A DNA stretch of 64,000 nucleotides from Paenibacillus wulumuqiensis (GCF_000971965.1 NZ_LAQP01000013.1:1-64000), one strand, 5' to 3'; positions 44,999 through 55,105 are shown, counted from the stretch's first letter. Notes: a model not told the origin generated them from the sequence alone. Numbers and translations: made by a program.

Positions 44999-45121
44999 AT
45001 GGACGAAGGACGACATGTAAGCTTGGAGCTCCCTTTTTCGAATAAACGATTCAGGATCTCCAGGTTTAACCGGAGGACGCTTCCTTATCCCTTTCCGCAG
45101 CGAATGATGCAAGAACGATAG
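44999..45121 (+). CDS. Possible 40-residue basic peptide
   Basis: AAGGAG at 44986-44991 is 7 bases before ATG 44999, opening a 40-codon frame with many Arg and Phe (KRFRISRFNRRTLPYPF). It is the only plausible gene in the 439-base gap between the anti-sigma gene and 45200. No homologue is recognised, so it is kept as a candidate. Confidence 0.35.
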   Translation: MDEGRHVSLELPFSNKRFRISRFNRRTLPYPFPQRMMQER

Positions 45122-45199
45122 ACGCAATAATGCACGTTATAACCCAAAGAAGCAGATCATCCCCAGCAATCTAATTACGGTGAAAAGGAGAGACCATCC

Positions 45200-45394
45200 A
45201 TGCCACAACAGCCTACCTGGGATATCGCCTTGCAAGACGGACAGCATCAGCCGCTGCGTCTGCAATTTGATACCCAGCGCGAACTGCAGAAATTCATCAT
45301 GACCCTGACGGTCGAGCAGCTGCTCAACGCCATTATCTACGATCCGGATCAGCGCAGCATGGACGGCAAGACATATCTGTATCATTTCCTGTAA
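45200..45394 (+). CDS. Small hypothetical protein
   Basis: This 64-residue acidic protein (QPLRLQFDTQRELQKFIMTLTVEQLLNAII) has a good AAAAGGAGAG ribosome binding site. No family recognised. It lies 73 bases before the DinB/YfiT-like gene and may share its transcript. Confidence 0.55.
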   Translation: MPQQPTWDIALQDGQHQPLRLQFDTQRELQKFIMTLTVEQLLNAIIYDPDQRSMDGKTYLYHFL

Positions 45395-45467
45395 ACTGTT
45401 CATAGAGTCACTTCAGCGCATGAACATACATCATCTCCATACTATATGAGAGAAGAGGAACCGAGCG

Positions 45468-45938
45468 ATGGAAATGCTATTTCGTTACAACTGGCAGGTT
45501 CGGCAGGAATGGATGGACTGGTGCAGGCAACTGCCGACATCAGAGCTTACCCGTCAGCGTACAGGCGGAGTAGGCAGCATACTGAAGACGCTGATCCATA
45601 TTGTTGATGTGGAACATAGCTGGCTCTGTGACCTGCAGGGCAAGCCGGATCAGAGTGAATGGTTCCAAACTGTAGATTCACTGGAACAGATCATCGACCT
45701 GTCTGATCGTTTCCAGCCGGAGATCAGCCGTTATGTGAGTGAATGGACACCGGAGATGGAACAGCAGATCCTGCAGGCTGTCCGAAAAGACGGCAGTGCG
45801 GAACAGTATACATACGGTGAAGTGATGCGGCATGTGATCGCGCATGAGATTCATCATATGGGTCAGCTGTCGGTATGGTCACGTGAATTGGGACGGGAGC
45901 CCGTCTCGGCGAATCTGATCCGGCGGGGATTAAGCTGA
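45468..45938 (+). CDS. DinB/YfiT-like four-helix protein
   Basis: The 156-residue protein fits the DinB/YfiT superfamily: LFRYNWQVRQEWMDW at the start, LIHIVDVEHSWL with a conserved His in the second helix, and VIAHEIHHMGQL near the end. Three His residues in these positions usually bind a metal ion. Members include thiol S-transferases using bacillithiol, but the partner here is unknown. Confidence 0.85.
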   Translation: MEMLFRYNWQVRQEWMDWCRQLPTSELTRQRTGGVGSILKTLIHIVDVEHSWLCDLQGKPDQSEWFQTVDSLEQIIDLSDRFQPEISRYVSEWTPEMEQQILQAVRKDGSAEQYTYGEVMRHVIAHEIHHMGQLSVWSRELGREPVSANLIRRGLS

Positions 45939-45956
45939 CCGGACAGTAGACAATAG

Positions 45957-46000
45957 GAAAAGGCAGGGCAGCCGCTGTAAAATGATGCCCTGCCTTTTTC
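45957..46000 (+). terminator. Terminator after the DinB/YfiT-like gene
   Basis: AAAAGGCAGGGCA/TGCCCTGCCTTTT stem with T-run. The 268 bases up to the next start hold no gene I can support. Confidence 0.85.
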
Positions 46001-46268
46001 TGCGTATTTACCCATTTACCTATCCGGACCTGCCATAAAATTCGCAACAATATCACAACTTTATGGGATAAGAGGAGTACAAACTTATAAGGGAAGAGAA
46101 TAAAAGCAGCTGGCAGCACCAGACCAAGAGGCAGAAATAGCAGGAAATACAGATTGTCGTAAGCCTTGCTTCGGTCAAGCTTCGACCTTTATAATAGATA
46201 GTGCTGCATTTATCGGCTGCATGAGCATAGGAATAATGCTACTTTGGACTCGGGAGGATTTTATCATT

Positions 46269-47711
46269 ATGTTATTCAAATCGAAAGGCAGCAGACTCGC
46301 ACTGGCTGCCAAGCTGGCTGTTGTCAGCGCGTTAACCGTATCGATCGGATCAGCTTCGTACTCCATGCCGCAGGTACAGGCGGCTGCCAGTGAGAAACCG
46401 GCTGTCATTACCATTGCCGGTCAGGAAATCAACTGGTCTACTGCACCATTTGTCATGAACGGTACGACTATGGTGCCGCTGCGCGAAGCTGCAAGTGCAC
46501 TGGGAGCAAGAGCGACCTGGGATGCACCAACCCGCTCGGTCGTCATGTACAGCAATGGAGATACCATTGTACATACACCGAATACATCGGTTATCACACT
46601 GGACGGATACACCCTTCAAATGCCGGAGCCATCGCGCAATGTGAACGGAACGATGATGGTACCGGCACGTTTTCTGGCGGATGCTTTCAAAGCCAAGCTG
46701 ACACTAAACTCCACACCGGAGCTGGCAACGATCAATCTGACGCCGGATCAGGCAACCGTAATGAACAGCTCGGCGAAAACCGTTGACGAATATTTACAAA
46801 AACAGGGCTACTCCGGTCTGGCACTGGTTGCCTACAAAGGAAAAGTTGTGCTGAAAAAAGGCTACGGCCTGTCCGGTGGACAGAGCACAACCGATCCCAA
46901 CGGCATTTCCCGGATCGCTTCCCTGAGCAAATCCTTTACCGCATCTTCGATTATGAAGCTGGTGGAAGAAGGCAAAATCAGCCTAGACGATAAGCTGACC
47001 AAGTATATTCCGGATTTCCCGCGCGGTGATGAGATGACGATTCATATGTTGCTCTCGCACACGGCAGGTTTTAACTCCAACTTTACCCGCGGTGAAGGCG
47101 TAACACTGCAGGATACAGTGAACGAGATCAAAACCAAGCCGCTGCGCTTTGAACCGGGTACTACATTTAACTACAGCAACCAGGGATATGTACTGCTCGC
47201 CTACATCGTGGAGCAGGTATCCGGCGAGACCTACGGACAGTACATCCAGCAGACATTCCTGGACCCGCTGAATATGAAGGATACCGGCGAAGCGACACCG
47301 GAATCCAAAACCATCAAAGGGTATGTCAAAGACAAAACGACCGATGAATGGAAAGAGGCGGACTACTATGTATCCCAATCCGGTACCGGCACATTCTATT
47401 CCAGCCTGGATGATATGATGAAATGGTATCGTTCTTTTGCCAAACATACGATCCTGAGCGAGCAGACGATCGACCGGATGTTCACTCCATATTCGGAGCT
47501 CAAACCATATGGGTATGCGTTCCTGATCAAGGATGTAGCCGGCAAGCATACGATCTACCATAACGGCAGCGGTACCGGTTATGCGACCGGATTTACGTAT
47601 AATCTGGATGATGATGTGATGGTCATCCTGCTGGGCAATCATTACGGTATGGATATGGCGACAATGCTAACCGATACCCAGACACTGGCGAACAAAGCGC
47701 TGGTTAAATAA
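46269..47711 (+). CDS. Exported serine hydrolase, beta-lactamase family, with stalk domain
   Basis: The 480-residue protein has a signal peptide (about 1-38), a copper-amine-oxidase N-terminal (stalk) domain (about 44-155, VMNGTTMVPLREAASALGA and VNGTMMVPARFLADAF), and a class C beta-lactamase/PBP4*-like domain. Its active site is complete: Ser218-Leu-Ser-Lys221, Tyr302-Ser-Asn304, and His431-Asn-Gly433. Such proteins are D-peptidases or esterases rather than resistance enzymes. The ATG at 46269 follows GGGAGG by 11 bases and gives the usual signal peptide; the frame extends to 46221. Confidence 0.88.
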   Translation: MLFKSKGSRLALAAKLAVVSALTVSIGSASYSMPQVQAAASEKPAVITIAGQEINWSTAPFVMNGTTMVPLREAASALGARATWDAPTRSVVMYSNGDTIVHTPNTSVITLDGYTLQMPEPSRNVNGTMMVPARFLADAFKAKLTLNSTPELATINLTPDQATVMNSSAKTVDEYLQKQGYSGLALVAYKGKVVLKKGYGLSGGQSTTDPNGISRIASLSKSFTASSIMKLVEEGKISLDDKLTKYIPDFPRGDEMTIHMLLSHTAGFNSNFTRGEGVTLQDTVNEIKTKPLRFEPGTTFNYSNQGYVLLAYIVEQVSGETYGQYIQQTFLDPLNMKDTGEATPESKTIKGYVKDKTTDEWKEADYYVSQSGTGTFYSSLDDMMKWYRSFAKHTILSEQTIDRMFTPYSELKPYGYAFLIKDVAGKHTIYHNGSGTGYATGFTYNLDDDVMVILLGNHYGMDMATMLTDTQTLANKALVK

Positions 47712-47757
47712 ATAGCACAGCTGCTCCGGTTCTTCCGGCAGCCAGGCTGTGCAGAAT

Positions 47758-47800
47758 CCGAAGACCGTTTTCCCTGTTGGGAAGACGGTCTTTTGGCTTT
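47758..47800 (+). terminator. Terminator after the serine hydrolase gene
   Basis: AAGACCGTTTTCCC/GGGAAGACGGTCTT stem followed by TTGGCTTTT. Confidence 0.8.
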
Positions 47801-47978
47801 TATGAGGCCAATTGCAGTCAGACAGAGGCCTGTACCGAACAGATGGAATCGGCAAAATAAGCAGTCTGTACCATATTTGACACTCCCCGAATATTGGAAC
47901 ATTATAATGGTCAAAGTACTTGTTTCCGACTTATAGCCTCATATTACTCACAGCGTCTGGCCGAAAGGAGCTTATACA

Positions 47979-48722
47979 ATGAATACGATTGTAAACTATG
48001 CGCATCGCGGAGCTTCGGGATATTGCCCGGAGAATACGATGGCTGCTTTCCGTAAAAGCCTTGAACTTGGAGCTACTGGAATTGAGACCGATGTACAGAT
48101 GACCCGGGATGGCCGTCTGGTGCTGATTCATGACGAGAGCGTGCAGCGTACGACCGGACAGGCCGGTGAGATCAAGGACCTGACCTATCGTCAGATCATG
48201 GAACTGGATGCAGGGTCATGGTACAGCAGTGAATTTGCCGGTGAGCGTATTCCTACACTTGGACAGCTGCTGGACTGGATCGAGCCGACCGGCATGATGC
48301 TGAATATCGAATTGAAAAATAATCTGGAACTTTACGAAGGCATGGAGGAGAAAGTGATTGCTGCTGTCCGCAAGCGTGGATTGTCCCAGCGGGTGATCAT
48401 CTCCAGCTTTAACCACTATTCGCTGGTGACCTGTAAGCGGATTGCGCCGGAGATCCATACAGCGATACTGTATGGGGAGAATCTGTTTGAACCTTGGAAA
48501 TACGCGCGCAGTATCGGTGCTTCCGCACTGCATCCGTACTACCGGTTTATGAACGACCGGATGGTACAGCAGGCGGCCGAGCAGGGTGTCATCTACAATC
48601 CATTTACCGTAAATGATCCGTCCGAGATGCGCGAGCTGATCCGAATGGGAGTAAGCGGCATCATTACCGATTATCCGGACCGCCTGCATGAACTGCTGCA
48701 GGGTTCTGCGGCAGGACGCTAA
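47979..48722 (+). CDS. Glycerophosphodiester phosphodiesterase
   Basis: The 247-residue protein is a GDPD of the UgpQ type, lacking a signal peptide and so cytoplasmic. Catalytic and metal motifs are AHRGASGYCPENT, GIETDVQ and LIHDESVQRTT, and IELKNN in the later barrel strand. It hydrolyses glycerophosphodiesters to glycerol 3-phosphate and an alcohol. AAAGGAG is 8 bases before the ATG. Confidence 0.93.
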   Translation: MNTIVNYAHRGASGYCPENTMAAFRKSLELGATGIETDVQMTRDGRLVLIHDESVQRTTGQAGEIKDLTYRQIMELDAGSWYSSEFAGERIPTLGQLLDWIEPTGMMLNIELKNNLELYEGMEEKVIAAVRKRGLSQRVIISSFNHYSLVTCKRIAPEIHTAILYGENLFEPWKYARSIGASALHPYYRFMNDRMVQQAAEQGVIYNPFTVNDPSEMRELIRMGVSGIITDYPDRLHELLQGSAAGR

Positions 48723-48811
48723 AAAGCTCGGGCATATCGGTACATTGCCCTCCAGCGGCAGAACAGCCCTTTCATAACCAAATTATTATCAAGTAACCTA
48801 AACACCCACAT

Positions 48812-48857
48812 AAAAAGCGCTGTATACCGTTGATAACGTATACACGCTTTTTTGTGT
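48812..48857 (+). terminator. Terminator of the GDPD gene
   Basis: AAAAAGCG..GTATAC and GTATAC..GCTTTTTT form the stem with a strong T-run. Confidence 0.85.
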
Positions 48858-48952
48858 TTTGGTGACAATATAGACACCAAGCTTTTCAAGCGTAACAGAA
48901 CAAGTTACAATAAACTGTACTGAAATTAAAGGTCATACATTGGAGACCAGCA

Positions 48953-49462
48953 ATGAGAAAAATACGTATTGGACGCTATCTCAAGTTAAACACGATTCGC
49001 CTCCTTCGTCTTCGAAAAGGGGCGCATCAGGTAGCGGTAGGATTTGCAGTAGGACTTGTTCCCAGCTGGTACCCGCTGCTCGGTATCGGTCCGCTGCTGT
49101 CGCTTGGATTAAACCGGCTTGTCAAGGGAGCTTTGCCGGCAGCCATCTTTGCGGCATCATTGGATTCGTTCATCTGGCCGCTTACTTTTTTTATGAATTA
49201 CCATACCGGACACTTTCTGGTAACACTCTGGCGCTCGTCCAGTCTGCCTTCCCGGATGCTTCATGTGCAGGTCCCGGACTGGCCTGAAGATTATATGCAG
49301 CCGATTCATCATGCACATCGCTGGCGGGATGCCGGTATTGATTTTACGGTTGGCGCTACAGTAAACAGTCTGATCTTTGGCATTCTTATTTACATCGTGA
49401 TCAAATGGGTAATGCTTCGCTACCGTGAACATCTGCTGCGGATGCTGCGCGGCAAAAAATAA
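48953..49462 (+). CDS. DUF2062 membrane protein
   Basis: This 169-residue protein has the DUF2062 layout: basic N-terminus, VAVGFAVGLVPSWYPLLGIGPLLSLGLNR, two further hydrophobic segments, and NYHTGHFL. Some family members sit next to glycosyltransferases; function is not known. A GGAG sequence lies close to the ATG. Confidence 0.8.
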   Translation: MRKIRIGRYLKLNTIRLLRLRKGAHQVAVGFAVGLVPSWYPLLGIGPLLSLGLNRLVKGALPAAIFAASLDSFIWPLTFFMNYHTGHFLVTLWRSSSLPSRMLHVQVPDWPEDYMQPIHHAHRWRDAGIDFTVGATVNSLIFGILIYIVIKWVMLRYREHLLRMLRGKK

Positions 49463-49567
49463 ATCCTCCTGCATTATACAGGCACACATACGGGTAATAT
49501 AATATATTCTGCATTTGCTATCCCAGAACCCAATCCTACTAACTGTAATATCAAAGGAGGAACATCC

Positions 49568-50665
49568 GTGAATTTTGGAGCCCGCATGCTGAAAACCGGA
49601 ATTGCGGTTACGCTTGCTTTATACGCTAGCTCCTGGCTTAATCTGACGCCGCCTGTTATCGCGGCGATCGCTGCTATTTTTGCCATGCAGCCTTCCATCT
49701 ATCGTTCATTCCGCTACTTTCTGGATCAGATCCAGACCAATACCCTTGGAGCCATATTTGCCCTGCTGGGAGGGATGGTATTTTCCAACGAACCGATAGC
49801 TGTCGGTCTGATGTGTATTGTCGTCATCATGATCTGTCTGCGGCTGAATATGGGCGATACGATTGGATTGACACTGGTCACCGTTATTTCCGTCATGGAA
49901 GTATCCGGCCAGGGACAATGGCAGTTTGCACTCAACCGTTTCACTCTCAGTATTATCGGGATTGTATCGGCATTCCTGATTAATATACTTGTGGCCCCAC
50001 CCAAGCCGCTGGGTCAGTTCAAGGCACAGATTGAGACAACGTTCAGCCGCTTGTCGCTGCTGCTGCGTACCGCCGTATCGGACGAGATCAAGGAAACGGT
50101 TTTCCGGGAAGAGAAGCGTGCCCTGGAAGGTGCCATTCAATCCCTGTCCGACAAATACAATCTGATGGAAGAAGAATCCAAAAAGCTCAAAAAAGCTTCA
50201 CTCAGCCGTCAGAGGCATCTGGTCGTCAACAAGCAGATGGTCACTACCCTGCGCAAGGGAAATGATGTACTGACTGCGATTGAACAGCACTATTTTCAGG
50301 CGGAGCGAACGCCGGAGATGGATGAATACTTTGATGCCCATCTGGAACAGCTGATCAAGTTCCATGAGCATATCCTGCTCAAGCTGAACAACAAAATCAA
50401 AAATAACAACAGTGAAGCGGAAGAAGTCGAGGAAGCCAATGACAAATTCCTCGATACGATGATCGAACGCTATCAGGAGAACTTCGGCGGCGTGCTAAGA
50501 TTGTCGATCGTAGCTGCCGTGATGTATGATTATGGATACCAGTTGGAGCGGCTGAACCGCCTCGTCGATCATCTGGAATCCACTCAGCGCGATTCCGATG
50601 ATGATCAGGACGGCGCCAAATCCAAATCGGTACGACGCACTTTCCCAAGCTGGCCCTGGAAGTAA
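49568..50665 (+). CDS. Aromatic acid exporter (ArAE-type) family protein
   Basis: The 365-residue protein has about six N-terminal membrane helices (to residue 140), including LTPPVIAAIAAIFAMQPSIYRSF and LGAIFALLGGMVF. The rest is a long cytoplasmic helical domain (about 150-340) with coiled-coil character. This is the aromatic acid exporter half-size layout (YqjA/DUF939-like). It starts at GTG 49568 after AAAGGAGG. A MarR-type regulator follows 51 bases later and may control it. Confidence 0.85.
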   Translation: MNFGARMLKTGIAVTLALYASSWLNLTPPVIAAIAAIFAMQPSIYRSFRYFLDQIQTNTLGAIFALLGGMVFSNEPIAVGLMCIVVIMICLRLNMGDTIGLTLVTVISVMEVSGQGQWQFALNRFTLSIIGIVSAFLINILVAPPKPLGQFKAQIETTFSRLSLLLRTAVSDEIKETVFREEKRALEGAIQSLSDKYNLMEEESKKLKKASLSRQRHLVVNKQMVTTLRKGNDVLTAIEQHYFQAERTPEMDEYFDAHLEQLIKFHEHILLKLNNKIKNNNSEAEEVEEANDKFLDTMIERYQENFGGVLRLSIVAAVMYDYGYQLERLNRLVDHLESTQRDSDDDQDGAKSKSVRRTFPSWPWK

Positions 50666-50716
50666 TCTTCCGGGCCCAGCCATACTAAGGATTCGGTTCA
50701 AAGGAGATAGACGGGA

Positions 50717-51160
50717 ATGACAACAAATGTTCCTTACGAGTTAGAAAATTCAATAGGCTACAAACTGGCAATCGCTTCACGCCTGACCAACAATCGCTTA
50801 AACCAGCAGTTCCGGGATGCCGGTTATCCGGTAACCCATGAACAGTGGATACTGATTTCCTATCTGTGGAAAAGAGATGGACAGACACAAAACCGTCTGG
50901 CGCGCCTGTCGCGCAAGGATCAGCCCAGCGTATCCAGACTGATCGACAATATGATCCGCCGCGGGATGGTGACACGTGTACCGCATCCCGATGATCGCCG
51001 CACCAACCTGATTTATCTGACCGATTACTGCCGCAGCATCCTCGATGATCTGGCTGCCAAGGCCACCCAGACGATTGAAGAAGTATTCAGCGGATTCAGT
51101 CGTGAAGAAAGAGAGATCACCCTTAAGCTGGTAGACCGCATTATCAAGAATATGGACTGA
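50717..51160 (+). CDS. MarR family transcriptional regulator
   Basis: The 147-residue protein has the MarR winged-helix signature: THEQWILISYLWKRDGQTQNRLARLSRKDQPSVSRLIDNM, then the beta-wing PHPDDRRTNLIYLTDY. It is downstream of the exporter on the same strand, so it may act on its own operon in response to an aromatic ligand. The start has AAGGAG about 10 bases upstream. Confidence 0.88.
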   Translation: MTTNVPYELENSIGYKLAIASRLTNNRLNQQFRDAGYPVTHEQWILISYLWKRDGQTQNRLARLSRKDQPSVSRLIDNMIRRGMVTRVPHPDDRRTNLIYLTDYCRSILDDLAAKATQTIEEVFSGFSREEREITLKLVDRIIKNMD

Positions 51161-51311
51161 ACATAACCGACGACACAGACCAGGAATGATGATCTGAATG
51201 ATATCAAGGCATATAACAACTGCCATACATGATATATTATGACAAAAACGTTATAACTTGCGTATAGCTGCGGATCTGTTCATGCCTACCCCATCTACAG
51301 CATTCCATAAA

Positions 51312-51389
51312 CTGCAAATACTCCCGGATGAAGGAACATTCCGTCTCTATGAGAGGGGCTTTTCCTTCATCCGGGAGTTTGTTTTGCAG
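51312..51389 (+). terminator. Large hairpin terminator of the exporter/MarR operon
   Basis: A perfect 17-base stem (ACTCCCGGATGAAGGAA at 51320-51336 with its complement at 51362-51378) is flanked by CTGCAAA/TTTTGCAG. TTTGTTTT lies within the 3' arm. The remainder of the 405-base gap holds no gene. Confidence 0.75.
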
Positions 51390-51565
51390 GATATATGGAT
51401 AAGTTGGACTTTCCGGGAATGTCGGCTGTCGAAGGGATAAGCAGACAGATGGTTCACTGTGCAAATTTTTGAATAATAAGGTATAGTAGAAGATAGTGTG
51501 AATTCGATTAGAAATCGTACAGCAGCCAAACTGCTGCTTGACGTTGAAGGTAAAGGAGATTAAGC

Positions 51566-52309
51566 ATGATTGCAAAAACAGAACAGGACATTGAAGGTCT
51601 GAAAAAAATAGGCAGAGTCGTCGCCATTATCCGTGACGAACTGAAAAATATGGCCCAGCCGGGAGTACGTACGATCGATCTGGATCTGCGCGCTGCCGAA
51701 TTGTTCGAACAGTATGGTGCTGTATCCGCACCCAAAGTAACTTATGATTTCCCCGGATATACATGCATCAGTATTAATGAAGAGGTGGCTCATGGCATTC
51801 CCGGAGAACGCGTTATTCAGGAAGGCGATCTGGTCAATGTCGATGTGTCCGGCTCGCTGGATGGCTATTTTGCCGATACCGGTGTATCCTTTGTCGCAGG
51901 CAAAGGCGATCCAAAGCTGACTGCTCTGTGTGAAGCATCCATCCAGGCATTCGACGCAGCTGCCAAAAAGATCAGAGCCGGCTCCAAGCGCAGCAATGCA
52001 GGCAAAGCCAGCTACAATACCGCCCGCAAGCTGGGCTTTACGATCATTACCAATCTGACCGGGCACGGCATCGGCAAGTCATTGCATGATGAGCCGGAAT
52101 ATATTCTCAGCTATTACGATCCGACAGACAATGATCTGTGGAAAGAAGGATCGGTAATCGCGTTCGAACCATTCGTCTCGACCAAGGCAGAGGAAGTGTA
52201 CGAAGGCAGCGATGGCTGGACGCTCAAAACCGACGATGGCAGCTATGTGGCCCAGTATGAACATACCCTGATTATTACCAAGGGCGAACCGATTATTTTA
52301 ACCAAATAA
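51566..52309 (+). CDS. map: Methionine aminopeptidase, type I
   Basis: The 247-residue enzyme removes N-terminal methionine from new proteins. Metal ligands are visible in VNVDVSGSLDGYFADTG (two Asp), TGHGIGKSLHDEP (His), VIAFEPFVS (Glu) and YVAQYEHT (Glu). Its isolated position away from the adk/infA ribosomal cluster suggests it is a secondary copy, like YflG of B. subtilis (inference). AAAGGAG precedes the ATG. Confidence 0.93.
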   Translation: MIAKTEQDIEGLKKIGRVVAIIRDELKNMAQPGVRTIDLDLRAAELFEQYGAVSAPKVTYDFPGYTCISINEEVAHGIPGERVIQEGDLVNVDVSGSLDGYFADTGVSFVAGKGDPKLTALCEASIQAFDAAAKKIRAGSKRSNAGKASYNTARKLGFTIITNLTGHGIGKSLHDEPEYILSYYDPTDNDLWKEGSVIAFEPFVSTKAEEVYEGSDGWTLKTDDGSYVAQYEHTLIITKGEPIILTK

Positions 52310-52325
52310 CAGCGCCATGATAACT

Positions 52326-52369
52326 AAAAAAGCCGCATGACCGAAGATATTCAGTCGTGCGGCTTTACT
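52326..52369 (+). terminator. Terminator of map
   Basis: AAAGCCGCATGAC/GTCGTGCGGCTTT stem; the reverse strand has the longer T-run. Confidence 0.75.
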
Positions 52370-52528
52370 ATTTGCAATTTGTAATGGAAAGTCGTAAAAT
52401 AAAAAATGCTCTACAAAATGGCAGAGTATTATAAAAAGAGCATATTTTAATATGATAATATCACACATTAATATAAATGTCAAATGAAATTTTGGATGGA
52501 CAATAGATACAGAGAAGGGGATGGCAGC

Positions 52529-54886
52529 ATGGCAATAGAAGATAACGATTGGAAAATAGAACAGAAACGTGTGGACGATGTGACTGCCAAAATCACTGGC
52601 AAGATCCGGGTACTGGAACAGGAAGTTGGCGAGAGCCGTGGCGATGTCGTCGGCATGCGTAAGGACTTTTGGGATGAAGTATCGATTAACTTTAGTGAGC
52701 AGGATGATGTCGGTGAGACGTCGACGAGCTTGCGTCAGCAGTCCCAGGTACTGTCCGAGCTGGAGCTGAGTCACCGTCGTTCCAGTCTGACACTCGACAA
52801 GCTGCGCCGGCTGTCCAGCTCGCCATATTTTGGCCGAATTGATTTCAGGGAAAAAGATGCAGGTCCAGCGGATCGCATCTATCTGGGGATCGGATCATTT
52901 CTCGATGAAAATGAAGAGGATTTCCTGATCTATGATTGGCGAGCGCCGGTATCGAGTCTATATTATGATGGTGCACCGGGACCGGCTGCCTACCGTACAC
53001 CGGTAGGCACGATAGAAGGCGAGATGGAGCTGAAGCGCCAATTTGTTATCCGTGATGCGGAAATCAAAGTGTTGTTCGATACCGGGGTAACGATCGGGGA
53101 TGAACTGCTGCAGCAGGTACTCAGTCATACCGCTGATAACCAGATGAAAAATATCGTCGCGACGATCCAAAAGGAACAGAACAGCGTTATCCGTAATGAT
53201 CAAAGCCGTATGCTGATTGTGCAGGGAGCCGCAGGCAGCGGCAAGACATCGGCCGCACTGCAGCGGGTTGCCTATCTGCTGTATCGCTACCGGGAGAGTC
53301 TGCGTGCCGACCAGATGGTTCTCTTTTCCCCGAACTCAATGTTCAACAGCTATGTCTCCACGGTGCTGCCGGAACTGGGCGAAGAGAATATGCTGCAGAC
53401 AACATTCCAGGCGTATCTGGAAGTGCGGATCGGTCATGAATTTGATCTGGAAGATATTTTCTCGCAGATGGAATATTTGCTCGCCTGGTCGGAGGATGAT
53501 GGACATCCGGCACGTGTGCAGGGCATTCGTTACAAGTCGTCTGCGCACTACTTCCAGGCGATCCGGCGGTATGCGGATCTGCTGCTGCATGAAGGGATGA
53601 GCTTCCGGGCGGTTCGTTTTCAGGGACGCGAGATTGTGTCCAAACAGCAGATGTTGGATCAGTTCTACAGCTATGACCCTGCGGTGAAGCTGGGCAACCG
53701 GATCGAACTGATGCGGGAATGGCTGCTCAAGGAAGTCAATGACTTTGGCCGCCGCGAGCGCAAGGAACCATGGGTGGAAGAGCAGATCCAGACGCTCAGC
53801 ACCGATGATTATCATCGCGCCTACACCATGATGCGCCGCAAGCAGAAGAACAAGTCCGTCTCCTTTGATGACTTCCAGCTGGAAGCAGAGATGGCGGCAC
53901 GCATGGTTGTGAATAACTGGCTAAAGCCGCTGCGCAAATGGGTCAAACGGCTGCGCTTTATCGACCTGAGCGGTCTGTATCGCCGATTGTTCACTGATGA
54001 GCAGCTGTTCACCCGGGTCAATGGCGGCTCACTGCCGGAAGGATGGCATGAATTCGGTCCACAGACCGTCAGTCGGATGCAAAAAGGCGAGCTCGCTTAC
54101 GAAGATGCGACGCCGTATCTGTATCTCAAAGAACATATCCAGGGCTTCCGCTCTAATACATCGATCAAGCATATGATTGTGGATGAGGTGCAGGATTATT
54201 CACCGTTCCAGCTGGAGTTTATGAAGCGTCTATTCCCAAGAGCGCGCATGACTGCACTCGGTGACTTGAATCAGGCGATCTACAGCCATAACTCGGTCTT
54301 CGACGAAGAAGAGCCGCTGCTGGAGCTGTACGGCAAGGAGAACACCGAGCTGATCCGTCTGACCCGCAGCTACCGTTCCACGTACGAGATTGTGGATTTT
54401 ACCCGCCAGATGATTCCGGGCGGCGAGCATATTGTTCCGTTCAACCGCCGCGGTGACCAACCGGTCGTATCGCTGTACAGTGACCGCGAGGATATGCATC
54501 AGGAGATTGTGCGTAATCTGCACCATTTACAGCAGCAGGGGTATCAGTATACCGCGATCATCTGCAAGACCGAGAGCGAATGCACTGAAGCTTATGAGGC
54601 GCTCAAGGACCAGATCACGATGCGCAAAATGACCAAGAACACACCGGTATTTGAAAAAGGAACAATTATTATCCCTGCCTATCTGGCTAAAGGCGTAGAG
54701 TTCGATGCGGTTATCCTGTATGATGCTTCCCGCGACCGTTATAACCGCGAAGCCGAGCGCAAGCTGTTCTATACCGCCTGCACCCGGGCGATGCATCTGC
54801 TGTATCTGTATGCGATTGAAGAGCCGACTCCGCTGATCCAGGATGTTAACCCGGGGAGCTATGTGCTGCAGGACTACCGCGGCTGA
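52529..54886 (+). CDS. helD: RNA polymerase-recycling motor HelD
   Basis: The 785-residue protein is a UvrD/Rep-like superfamily 1 ATPase of the HelD type. It has an N-terminal coiled-coil arm (about 10-95), the HelD-specific GRIDFREKD and YDWRAPVSSLYYDGAPG segments, Walker A GAAGSGKT at 233-240, VDEVQDYSPFQLEF, GDLNQAIYS, and RLTRSYRSTYEI. HelD pulls stalled RNA polymerase off DNA. The ATG at 52529 follows GAGAAGGGG; an upstream extension to 52484 has no site. Confidence 0.9.
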   Translation: MAIEDNDWKIEQKRVDDVTAKITGKIRVLEQEVGESRGDVVGMRKDFWDEVSINFSEQDDVGETSTSLRQQSQVLSELELSHRRSSLTLDKLRRLSSSPYFGRIDFREKDAGPADRIYLGIGSFLDENEEDFLIYDWRAPVSSLYYDGAPGPAAYRTPVGTIEGEMELKRQFVIRDAEIKVLFDTGVTIGDELLQQVLSHTADNQMKNIVATIQKEQNSVIRNDQSRMLIVQGAAGSGKTSAALQRVAYLLYRYRESLRADQMVLFSPNSMFNSYVSTVLPELGEENMLQTTFQAYLEVRIGHEFDLEDIFSQMEYLLAWSEDDGHPARVQGIRYKSSAHYFQAIRRYADLLLHEGMSFRAVRFQGREIVSKQQMLDQFYSYDPAVKLGNRIELMREWLLKEVNDFGRRERKEPWVEEQIQTLSTDDYHRAYTMMRRKQKNKSVSFDDFQLEAEMAARMVVNNWLKPLRKWVKRLRFIDLSGLYRRLFTDEQLFTRVNGGSLPEGWHEFGPQTVSRMQKGELAYEDATPYLYLKEHIQGFRSNTSIKHMIVDEVQDYSPFQLEFMKRLFPRARMTALGDLNQAIYSHNSVFDEEEPLLELYGKENTELIRLTRSYRSTYEIVDFTRQMIPGGEHIVPFNRRGDQPVVSLYSDREDMHQEIVRNLHHLQQQGYQYTAIICKTESECTEAYEALKDQITMRKMTKNTPVFEKGTIIIPAYLAKGVEFDAVILYDASRDRYNREAERKLFYTACTRAMHLLYLYAIEEPTPLIQDVNPGSYVLQDYRG

Positions 54887-54972
54887 ACAGGATTCCATCG
54901 GGCAGTATGACTGTACGGACTACATTACGGTTCGTCTGCAGCAGGGTGTGTAGTCCAACCCAACCAATAAAT

Positions 54973-55009
54973 AAGGGAGAAGGATGAGATATTCATCTTT
55001 CTCCCTTTT
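54973..55009 (+). terminator. Terminator of helD
   Basis: GGGAGAAGGATGA/TCATCTTTCTCCC stem followed by TTTTG. Confidence 0.88.
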
Positions 55010-55105
55010 GTATAGGATGATGTCAGTAGATAACGTAACAAAGAGAAAAGAGGTTATGTCGATGAATCGAAGACAACGAACCAAGATTTCCTTAAAAATA
55101 CATGC

